Positions 43,440 to 50,582 of a stretch of DNA of 64,000 bases are shown piece after piece. The first letter of the stretch is position 1. Every line of letters begins with the position of its first letter. This DNA comes from Paraprevotella stercoravium (lineage in GTDB: Bacteria > Bacteroidota > Bacteroidia > Bacteroidales > Bacteroidaceae), in assembly GCA_018883665.1 (NCBI GenBank), contig JAHLFU010000017.1:33616-97615 (forward strand), written 5' to 3'. A program made the position numbers and the translations under genes. Under the pieces are notes generated by a model. The model saw only the letters and a list, made by a program, of their open reading frames with translations, was not told where the DNA came from and did no database searches.

Positions 43440-43448
43440 TCTTTTTGC

Positions 43449-43456
43449 TAACTTTG
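43449..43456 (+). promoter_or_regulatory. -7 box of aroQ
   Basis: TAACTTTG with TTTG at 43423-43426 (22-base spacer). The -33 side lies inside the xerD 5' coding region. Confidence 0.65.
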
Positions 43457-43489
43457 TACCCAAATTTTCACAAATATAGAGAATAAAAC

Positions 43490-43915
43490 ATGAGAATACA
43501 AATCATTAACGGACCGAACATTAATTTATTGGGTAAGAGAGAACCCGGAATCTATGGTTCTGTCCCGTTCTCAGACTTTTATGACCTACTGAAAAAGCAA
43601 TATCCACAGGTGGAGTTTGATTATTTTCAGAGTAATATTGAAGGAGAACTGATCGATGTTATCCAGAAGGTGGGTTTTGACTATGAAGGAATTGTATTGA
43701 ATGCTGGTGCTTATACACATACATCTATTGCGCTTCAGGATGCTATTCGGGCTGTAACGGCACCGGTTATAGAAGTGCATATCAGTAATGTGCATCAAAG
43801 AGAGTCATTTCGCCATGTGTCAATGATTTCGGCTGCCTGTAAGGGCGTGATTTGTGGCTTTGGGCTGGATTCCTATCGTCTGGCAGTTGAAGCTCTTTTG
43901 AATTTAAAAAAATGA
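43490..43915 (+). CDS. aroQ: Type II 3-dehydroquinate dehydratase
   Basis: 141 residues, standard for the type II enzyme. 'IINGPNINLLGKREPGIYG' holds the catalytic Tyr and Arg-loop region; 'NAGAYTHTSIALQDAI' and 'EVHISNVHQRESFRH' complete the active site. It forms 3-dehydroshikimate in the shikimate pathway. It leads a unit with pyk, an O-methyltransferase and rbfA. Confidence 0.97.
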   Translation: MRIQIINGPNINLLGKREPGIYGSVPFSDFYDLLKKQYPQVEFDYFQSNIEGELIDVIQKVGFDYEGIVLNAGAYTHTSIALQDAIRAVTAPVIEVHISNVHQRESFRHVSMISAACKGVICGFGLDSYRLAVEALLNLKK

Positions 43916-43934
43916 TATTAAATACTAAGTGATT

Positions 43935-45392
43935 ATGATGCTTAAACAGACAAAAATCGTAGCTTCCATTTCTGATTTGAGATGTGACGTGGAGTTTATC
44001 CGTTCCTTGTATGAGGCGGGTATGAATGTAGTTCGTATGAATACGGCTCATGCAAACAGAGAAGGATTTGAGAGATTGATTGCTAATGTGCGTACGGTGT
44101 CTAACCGTATTGCCATTTTGATGGATACAAAGGGACCGGAGGTACGTACAACAGAATGTGCTGACGGTTCAATTGATTTTAAGACCGGTGATGTTGTTCG
44201 TATTGTTGGTAATCCAGAACAGAAAACCACCAAAGAATGTATTGCCGTGACTTATACTCATTTTGTGAATGACCTGAATGTCGGTGATGAGGTTCTGATG
44301 GATGATGGCGAACTGGATCTGCGTGTGACAGAGAAAACCGATGATGCCTTGATTTGCGAGATCTGTAACGATGCCACTTTGGGTAGCCGTAAGAGCGTGA
44401 ACGTGCCGGGCGTAAGAATCAATCTGCCTTCACTGACAGAAAAGGACCGCAACAATATTTTGTATGCCATTGAGAAGGACATTGATTTTATCGCTCACTC
44501 TTTTGTCAGAAACAAACAGGACGTGATGGATATCCGTCAGATTCTGGACGCATACGGTAGTGATATCCGTATTATCGCCAAAATCGAGAATCAGGAAGGT
44601 GTGGATAATATCGACGAGATTCTGGAAGTGGCCGACGGTGTAATGGTGGCTCGTGGTGATTTGGGTATCGAAGTACCTCAGGAGCGTATTCCGGGTATCC
44701 AGCGCCAGTTGATCAGAAAGTGTATTCTGGCCAAGAAGCCGGTAATCGTGGCTACTCAGATGCTGCACACTATGATCAACAATCCGCGTCCAACCCGTGC
44801 AGAGGTTACCGATATCGCCAACGCTATTTATTACCGTACCGATGCTTTGATGCTGAGTGGTGAGACTGCATATGGAAAATATCCGGTTGAGGCTGTCCGT
44901 ACCATGGCTAAGATCGCGGCTCAGGCAGAGAAGGATAAATTGGCAGAGAACGATATCCGCATCCCATTGGAAGAGGGTACCGACGTAACCGCATTCCTGG
45001 CTAAGCAGGCTGTGAAGGCTACTACCAAACTTCCTATCCGTGCGATTATCACCGATAGCTTCAGCGGCAGAATGGCTCGTAACCTGGCTGCCTTCAGAGG
45101 AAAGTATCCGGTATTGGCTATCTGTTATAAGGAAAAGACCATGCGTCATTTGGCATTGTCTTACGGTGTAGAGGCAATCTATATGCCGGAGAAGGCCAAC
45201 GGACAGGCATACTATTTCGCCGCACTGCGCAAGTTGCTTGATGACGGTGTATTGACTGAAAACGAGATGGTGGCTTATCTGAGTGGTGGTAAGCAGGGCG
45301 CACAGACTTCATTCCTGGAAATCAATGTTGTGGGTGATGTCTTGAAGTATGCCATGGATTATGTATTGCCAAACCGCAATCGTTATCTGTAA
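43935..45392 (+). CDS. pyk: Pyruvate kinase
   Basis: 485 residues from the ATG at 43935; the ATG at 43938 is equally possible, and a GTG at 43929 is in frame. 'MDTKGPEVRT', 'IAKIENQEGVDNIDEIL', 'GVMVARGDLGIEVP' and 'PTRAEVTDIANAI' are the substrate, cation and ADP motifs of pyruvate kinase. The C-terminal regulatory domain is complete. It makes pyruvate and ATP from PEP, balancing PEP carboxykinase elsewhere in this window. Confidence 0.97.
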   Translation: MMLKQTKIVASISDLRCDVEFIRSLYEAGMNVVRMNTAHANREGFERLIANVRTVSNRIAILMDTKGPEVRTTECADGSIDFKTGDVVRIVGNPEQKTTKECIAVTYTHFVNDLNVGDEVLMDDGELDLRVTEKTDDALICEICNDATLGSRKSVNVPGVRINLPSLTEKDRNNILYAIEKDIDFIAHSFVRNKQDVMDIRQILDAYGSDIRIIAKIENQEGVDNIDEILEVADGVMVARGDLGIEVPQERIPGIQRQLIRKCILAKKPVIVATQMLHTMINNPRPTRAEVTDIANAIYYRTDALMLSGETAYGKYPVEAVRTMAKIAAQAEKDKLAENDIRIPLEEGTDVTAFLAKQAVKATTKLPIRAIITDSFSGRMARNLAAFRGKYPVLAICYKEKTMRHLALSYGVEAIYMPEKANGQAYYFAALRKLLDDGVLTENEMVAYLSGGKQGAQTSFLEINVVGDVLKYAMDYVLPNRNRYL

Positions 45393-45404
45393 TCAGATTC
45401 TGAG

Positions 45405-46049
45405 ATGAAAGAAACGGATCTTTTGGATGAATATATCCTGAATCATATTGATCCGGAAGGAACATACCTGAAAGCTTTATATCGGGCGACGCATGTACAT
45501 TTACTGCGTCCCCGAATGGCTTCGGGACATCTGCAAGGACGTATGCTGAAGATGTTCGTAAAGATGATACGTCCGAAACAGGTCCTGGAAATAGGCACTT
45601 ACAGCGGATATTCTGCTTTGTGTCTGGCCGAAGGGTTACCGGAAGGCTCCATGTTGCACACCTTTGAGATCAATGATGAGCAAGAGGATTTTACACGGCC
45701 ATGGTTGGAAGGGTCAGATTATGCAGACAAGATCCGTTTTTATATCGGTGACGCTCTGAAACTTTTACCTGAAATGGATATTGTGTTTGATCTGGCTTTC
45801 ATTGATGGAGACAAGCGTCGCTATTTGGACTATTACGAACTGGTGCTTTCCAAGTTATCTCCCGGAGGATATATTTTGGCCGACAATACATTATGGGACG
45901 GCCATGTGTTGGAAGAACAACCTCATGCCAATGATCTTCAGACAAAGGGTATCATGCATTTCAATGACTTTGTGGCCGCAGATAAACGTGTAGAAAAGGT
46001 GATTCTTCCGATGCGTGACGGATTGACTATTATAAGAAAAAAAGAATAA
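45405..46049 (+). CDS. SAM-dependent O-methyltransferase
   Basis: 214 residues of the class I methyltransferase family 3 (caffeoyl-CoA/catechol OMT-like). 'QVLEIGTYSGYSALCLAEG' is the SAM-binding motif I, 'FDLAFIDGDKRRYLDYY' carries the metal/acidic residues and 'GYILADNTLWDGHV' the next ligand. The substrate is unknown. It starts 12 bases after pyk. Confidence 0.9.
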   Translation: MKETDLLDEYILNHIDPEGTYLKALYRATHVHLLRPRMASGHLQGRMLKMFVKMIRPKQVLEIGTYSGYSALCLAEGLPEGSMLHTFEINDEQEDFTRPWLEGSDYADKIRFYIGDALKLLPEMDIVFDLAFIDGDKRRYLDYYELVLSKLSPGGYILADNTLWDGHVLEEQPHANDLQTKGIMHFNDFVAADKRVEKVILPMRDGLTIIRKKE

Positions 46050-46052
46050 AAG

Positions 46053-46436
46053 ATGGAAACAACCAGACAAAACAAGATAGCTCGTTTGATTCAAAAGGAA
46101 TTAAGCGAGATTTTTATGCTCCAGACAAAAATCATGAAAGGGGTGCTGGTTACGGTAAGTGTGTGCCGTATCAGTCCCGACATGAGTATTTGCAGAGTAT
46201 ATCTAAGTGTTTTCCCAAGTGCACGTGCTGAGGAAATTATCAAGAACATTAATGAAAACGCAAAGGCGATTCGCTTTGAATTAGGCACGAGAGTGCGTCA
46301 TCAGTTGCGTATCATCCCAGAGTTAAAATTCTTTTTGGACGATTCTTTGGACTATATTGAAAATATCGACCACTTATTAAATAATGTGACGGGAGACTCC
46401 CGGAGTATCGGAAAGAAGTCTGAGACAGAAGACTGA
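46053..46436 (+). CDS. rbfA: Ribosome-binding factor A
   Basis: 127 residues. The KH-like fold matches RbfA: 'TRQNKIARLIQKELSEIF', 'VSVCRISPDMSICRVYLSVF' and 'RIIPELKFFLDDSLDYIENI'. It helps mature the 16S 5' end and small subunit. It starts three bases after the O-methyltransferase gene and 22 before the permease. Confidence 0.93.
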   Translation: METTRQNKIARLIQKELSEIFMLQTKIMKGVLVTVSVCRISPDMSICRVYLSVFPSARAEEIIKNINENAKAIRFELGTRVRHQLRIIPELKFFLDDSLDYIENIDHLLNNVTGDSRSIGKKSETED

Positions 46437-46458
46437 TCTTTCTTCTTAAGTAATCAGT

Positions 46459-47694
46459 ATGGCAAATTTTCCTTATTATATCGCCAGGCGTTACCTGTTT
46501 TCCAAGAAATCGCATAATGCGATCAATATTATATCCATTATTTCGGTATGCGGTGTAGCCTTTACTACAATGGCATTGGTATGTACATTGTCTGTATTCA
46601 ATGGTTTTCAGGATCTGGTTGCGTCTTTTTTCACGTCTTTTGATCCACAACTGAAAATTATACCGGTAGAAGGAAAGGTCTTTTATAAAGATGATCCTGC
46701 AATCCGTCAATTGCGTAACGATAAGGATATTGCTTTGTTTTCGGAGTGTCTGGAAGATAATGCACTTGCTATTTATCGGAACCGGCAGGTGATGGTACAC
46801 ATTAAAGGAGTGGGAGATCAGTTTTCTGAACTGACTGATATTGATAAACTGCTTTATGGTGACGGTTCATTTGTGCTGCATGCAGATGTGCTGCAATATG
46901 GAGTACCGGGGATCAGATTGGCTAATTCTTTAGGTTTAGGTGCTTATTTTGAGGATCCTCTTCAGATTTATGCACCTAAAAAAGGGGCGCAAATCAATCT
47001 TTCCAATCCTGCAGCTTCTTTTTCACAGAGTGAGCTCTACTCTTCGGGGGTAGTCTTCTCAGTCAATCAGGAGAAATATGATAATAATTATATTTTAACC
47101 TCCATTGATTTTGCCCGTAATCTGTTTGATCAACCTGACATGGTTTCTTCCATAGATCTGAAATTACGCGAGGGAGTGGATGTAGACCAGGCGAAGAGCC
47201 GGATTCAGCTCCTTTTAGGTGAAGAACGTTTTAAGGTGTTGGATCGTTATGAACAGCAGGCGGATATCTTTCGTATTATGAGGGTGGAAAAGCTTATTGC
47301 ATATATTTTTCTGACGTTTATCCTTTTGATTGCCTGTTTCAATATTATTGGGTCCGTGTCCATGTTGATAATTGATAAAAAGGATGATGTCCGTACATTG
47401 CGGAATCTGGGAGCTAACGACAATCAGATTATTCGGATATTCTTATATGAAGGACGCATGATATCTGCTATGGGGGCCGTCATCGGTTTGATATCCGGTT
47501 TGGGCTTGTGTTGGTTGCAGCAAACCTATGGTCTTATAAAAATGGGATCTTCTGAAGGAATGTTTTTAGTTGATGCTTATCCTGTAAGTGTATATTGGGG
47601 AGATCTGCTCCTGGTATTCATTACTGTTCTTTTGATTGGATTTGCAGCTTTGTGGTATCCTATCCGTTATTTGGGAAGACGTTTGATCAGTTGA
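46459..47694 (+). CDS. LolC/LolE-type ABC transporter permease
   Basis: 411 residues with four helices: one N-terminal (about 20-45), a large periplasmic domain (about 50-275), and three C-terminal (about 280-400), the FtsX/MacB-LolCE plan. 'YIARRYLFSKKSHNAINIIS' is typical of LolC/E. It probably releases lipoproteins from the inner membrane to LolA; the ATPase partner (LolD) is not in this window. Last gene of its unit. Confidence 0.88.
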   Translation: MANFPYYIARRYLFSKKSHNAINIISIISVCGVAFTTMALVCTLSVFNGFQDLVASFFTSFDPQLKIIPVEGKVFYKDDPAIRQLRNDKDIALFSECLEDNALAIYRNRQVMVHIKGVGDQFSELTDIDKLLYGDGSFVLHADVLQYGVPGIRLANSLGLGAYFEDPLQIYAPKKGAQINLSNPAASFSQSELYSSGVVFSVNQEKYDNNYILTSIDFARNLFDQPDMVSSIDLKLREGVDVDQAKSRIQLLLGEERFKVLDRYEQQADIFRIMRVEKLIAYIFLTFILLIACFNIIGSVSMLIIDKKDDVRTLRNLGANDNQIIRIFLYEGRMISAMGAVIGLISGLGLCWLQQTYGLIKMGSSEGMFLVDAYPVSVYWGDLLLVFITVLLIGFAALWYPIRYLGRRLIS

Positions 47695-47739
47695 TAAATG
47701 AGTTATAGGATAGAATTTGCTATCCTCTTAGGCATAAAG

Positions 47740-47790
47740 AAACGAGCTGTCTCAAATTCTTTATTGGAGTATGAGATAGCTCGTTTTGTA
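47740..47790. terminator. Bidirectional terminator between the permease and murI
   Basis: A 15-bp stem (47740-47754 with 47772-47786, one wobble) between two converging genes. Confidence 0.82.
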
Positions 47791-47848
47791 TTTCACAATT
47801 ATCTATTCAGGAAAGGATAGGTTAATAGGATACCGTTCCTTTTGTTTA

Positions 47849-48694
47849 TTATTCCAGTGTTATCCGCTCGGCTACTATCCGGTCACGTAAGAATATGGTA
47901 GCAGACTCCTCAAATTTTTCAACAGATTCGGTTGTCAGAAATCTGCAGGTTCCTTTTTTGGTACATAATGCTTCAATATTTGTATTATGCTGTAGATATT
48001 TTTTCAGGCTAGCCGCTACATAATCACCTTGTGGGATTATTTTTATCGTTCTTGGGGTGTACTTCAGAATTTTATTGAGCAAAAGAGGATAATGAGTACA
48101 ACCAAGAATAATGGTGTCTATTTCCGGGTCCTTTCTTAGTAGGTTACCAATACGTTTTTGAACGAAATAATCTGCTCCGGGGGAGTCAAATTCATTGTTT
48201 TCAACCAAAGAAACCCACATAGGGCAACTTTCTCCGTGAACAACAATTTCAGGAAACAGCTTATGGATTTCCAACGGGTAGGAGTTGGAATTAATGGTAC
48301 CTTGCGTTGCGAGAATACCAATATGTCTTGTTTTGGTGATATCACCGATGCATTCTGCGGTAGGCCGGATTACGCCAAGTACTCTTCTTTGTGGGTCTAG
48401 TAAGGGGAGATCTTTTTCCTGGATGCTTTTCAGCGCTTTGGCTGAGGCTGTATTGCAAGCAAGGATAACTAAATGACATCCCATGGAAAAGAGTTTCTTT
48501 ACAGCCTGCAAGGTAAATTCGTATACAACCTCAAAAGAGCGTGTACCATATGGAGTACGTGCGTTATCCCCTAAATATAAATAATCATATTGGGGTAGTA
48601 ACTGCCTGAATTGTCTCAGTATTGTGAGACCTCCGTATCCGGAATCAAAAACGCCGATAGGTCCTGGGGCTTGTGGTAATTCTATTTTGTTCAT
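47849..48694 (-). CDS. murI: Glutamate racemase
   Basis: 281 residues. Both catalytic cysteines are visible: 'VILACNTASAKAL' and 'IILGCTHYPLL'; the N-terminal 'IGVFDSGYGGLTILR' is diagnostic. It supplies D-glutamate for peptidoglycan. It starts 11 bases after the ompH gene upstream, in one unit with it. Confidence 0.97.
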   Translation of the reverse strand: MNKIELPQAPGPIGVFDSGYGGLTILRQFRQLLPQYDYLYLGDNARTPYGTRSFEVVYEFTLQAVKKLFSMGCHLVILACNTASAKALKSIQEKDLPLLDPQRRVLGVIRPTAECIGDITKTRHIGILATQGTINSNSYPLEIHKLFPEIVVHGESCPMWVSLVENNEFDSPGADYFVQKRIGNLLRKDPEIDTIILGCTHYPLLLNKILKYTPRTIKIIPQGDYVAASLKKYLQHNTNIEALCTKKGTCRFLTTESVEKFEESATIFLRDRIVAERITLE

Positions 48695-48705
48695 TGTTGA
48701 AAGTT

Positions 48706-49368
48706 TCAGTTTGGGGTAATATGCATGAGCGAACTGTCAATGCTTTTGAGAAAGTCATTGGATATGGTATCGGTATCTGCAGTTTGAATAAGTGTATCTT
48801 GTTTCTCGCTACTCTTATTTGAAGTATTGTTTGTCGGGGCTGATACATTGGTTACATTGGATTTTGCCAGACCGAGTTTTACAAGTACCATGTGTGAGAT
48901 ATCTGTGCCTGCAACTTTATTAATAAAAGGGCAGGTATTATTATCTGTATTAAGGACGAAAGCAAGGTTTTGCTCCTGTCCAACCGATTCTATGGCCTGG
49001 TTTAGTTTGTTCATGGCTTCCTGACGCATTTCTACTTCTGCGTTTTGTAGCAGGGTCTCTGTTTCTTCTCTAAACTTAATGCCGTTATTGATTAAGGATT
49101 GCAGCTCGTTTTGGCGTTTTTGAAGTATATTTTCAGGAAAATCTTTTTGTCCTTGAAGGAACTCTGCATATTTTCTTACCAGTTCATCCTCTGATCGTTT
49201 GGCTTCTTCATTACATTTATCTTTTAGAATCTGAAGATTCTGAATCGCATTCTTATATTCGGGCATCATTCTGATAATCTTTTGATAACTCAAATACCCA
49301 AAACGTACCTGTCCGCAAGCAACGTGTGCCGATAATAAGAGTAAAAGGAATAATAGATTTCTGAACAT
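48706..49368 (-). CDS. OmpH/Skp-family periplasmic chaperone, long variant
   Basis: 220 residues. Signal peptide (first ~23 residues, 'AHVACGQ' cleavage region), then the Skp fold with coiled-coil tentacles (about 45-125) and 'VKLGLAKSN' closing the core. A Thr/Ser/Asn-rich tail of about 50 residues follows, absent from the two sister genes. It should hold unfolded outer-membrane proteins. A terminator and a new promoter separate it from the other ompH genes, and it is cotranscribed with murI. Confidence 0.88.
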   Translation of the reverse strand: MFRNLLFLLLLLSAHVACGQVRFGYLSYQKIIRMMPEYKNAIQNLQILKDKCNEEAKRSEDELVRKYAEFLQGQKDFPENILQKRQNELQSLINNGIKFREETETLLQNAEVEMRQEAMNKLNQAIESVGQEQNLAFVLNTDNNTCPFINKVAGTDISHMVLVKLGLAKSNVTNVSAPTNNTSNKSSEKQDTLIQTADTDTISNDFLKSIDSSLMHITPN

Positions 49369-49390
49369 AAAATCGTTTTTTTTATCACTG

Positions 49391-49398
49391 CAAAAATA
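49391..49398 (-). promoter_or_regulatory. -7 box of the ompH-murI unit
   Basis: The minus strand reads TATTTTTG, 22 bases before the ompH ATG and just after the preceding terminator. Confidence 0.65.
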
Positions 49399-49429
49399 AT
49401 TCTTTTGCTTGAAACGATGGCTATTTTTG

Positions 49430-49476
49430 TCAAAAAAGTAAAAGAGGAGACTTTAAAAGCCTCCTCTTTTACTTTT
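49430..49476 (-). terminator. Terminator between the second and third ompH genes
   Basis: A perfect 16-bp stem (49434-49449 with 49461-49476), 15 bases after the preceding ompH stop, followed on the minus strand by a T-run. Confidence 0.85.
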
Positions 49477-49491
49477 ATCAGATGTTTTGAA

Positions 49492-49989
49492 TTACTGTAA
49501 ACCCAGCTTCTTTTTAATTTCTGCTGTTACATCTGTACTCAAAGTTGTGCTGATGTAAGGTACTCCAGCTGTAACATCCATGATATAAACATAATTGCCT
49601 GCCTGACCGATTTCTTTGATTGCATTCAGCATTTTATCAGAGATTGCCTGCATCTTTTCCTGTGAAGCTTTCTGGAGTGCAGTCTGATTGTCCTGATAGC
49701 TTTGTTGGATACGTTGCTGCAAGTCTGTTAATTCAGTCTCTCTGCGCTGACGTACATTGTCCAAGAGATTAGCTCTTTCTTTTTCATACTCTGCTGCCTT
49801 TTTCTGGAATTCATCCTGCATACGCTTCAGATCGTCTTCATACTGCTTTTGTAGGTTCTGCAGTTCTGTCTGTGCTGCCTGATATTCCGGCATAGCCTGG
49901 ATAATATCTGCAGAATTAAAGTGTCCAAACTTTTGGGCAAAGACTGTCAGCGGAGCTAACAGAAGGCAAACTAAAATTAATTTTTTCAT
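49492..49989 (-). CDS. OmpH/Skp-family periplasmic chaperone
   Basis: 165 residues, close to E. coli Skp (161). Signal peptide cleaved after 'VFAQ', a beta strand 'KFGHFNSADIIQAMPEYQ', a long Gln/Glu-rich coiled coil (about 40-115) and the closing strand 'YVYIMDVTAGVPYI'. It has its own -7 box at 50036-50043 but may also be read through from bamA. Confidence 0.92.
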   Translation of the reverse strand: MKKLILVCLLLAPLTVFAQKFGHFNSADIIQAMPEYQAAQTELQNLQKQYEDDLKRMQDEFQKKAAEYEKERANLLDNVRQRRETELTDLQQRIQQSYQDNQTALQKASQEKMQAISDKMLNAIKEIGQAGNYVYIMDVTAGVPYISTTLSTDVTAEIKKKLGLQ

Positions 49990-50035
49990 TATGCTTTAAT
50001 TTATTAAGTTATTTGTTTTTCTAGATAAGCGATTG

Positions 50036-50043
50036 CAAAAATA
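50036..50043 (-). promoter_or_regulatory. -7 box of the middle ompH gene
   Basis: The minus strand reads TATTTTTG, 46 bases before the ATG. Confidence 0.5.
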
Positions 50044-50049
50044 CGAATG

Positions 50050-50568
50050 TTAATTTGAATATCCTAATTTGGCAAGCACTTCATTGCTAATATCTGCTTT
50101 AGGAGAGGCAAATATAATGCCAGCGTCAGAGGCGCGGTCCAAAATCAGAGAATAGCCTTTTGAGTCACAAATATCTTTGATGGCGTTGTATATTTCGTCC
50201 TGAATTGGTGCCATCAGGCTTTGGCGTTTTTTGAAAAGTTCCCCTTCCGGACCAAAATATTTTTTTCTAAGTTCGGCGGCTTCCTTTTCTTTCGCTACAA
50301 TCGCATTTTCTTTCTCTGTTTTCTGTTCATTACTTAAAAATACAGCTTCACTCTGATAATTCTTATAGAGTGTTTGCGCTTCCGTATTTAAAGCATCTAC
50401 CTCTGCCATCCATTTTTTAGATACTTGGTTCAGTTGTTCATTGGCCCGTTCATAGGCTGGTATCTTCTTTAGGATGTACTCCATATCTACCAAGGCAAAC
50501 TTTTGAGCTTTGGTTTCAGACATGCCGCATGAAAGCATAATCAGCAGAATCCAAAATAGTTTTTTCAT
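50050..50568 (-). CDS. OmpH/Skp-family periplasmic chaperone
   Basis: 172 residues. Signal peptide ending 'SETKAQ', 'KFALVDMEYILKKIPAYERA' start and coiled-coil arms follow the Skp plan. It is the ompH copy next to bamA, 14 bases downstream. It has a perfect Shine-Dalgarno AAGGAGG (plus-strand 50574-50580) five bases before the ATG, rare in this organism and perhaps a mark of strong translation. Confidence 0.92.
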   Translation of the reverse strand: MKKLFWILLIMLSCGMSETKAQKFALVDMEYILKKIPAYERANEQLNQVSKKWMAEVDALNTEAQTLYKNYQSEAVFLSNEQKTEKENAIVAKEKEAAELRKKYFGPEGELFKKRQSLMAPIQDEIYNAIKDICDSKGYSLILDRASDAGIIFASPKADISNEVLAKLGYSN

Positions 50569-50582
50569 AAGAACCTCCTTTT

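Noticed and set aside
43440..43463. Earlier TTG start for the XerD-like recombinase
   Set aside because: It would overlap the aroQ -7 box and add residues outside the family; the ATG at 43439 fits better.
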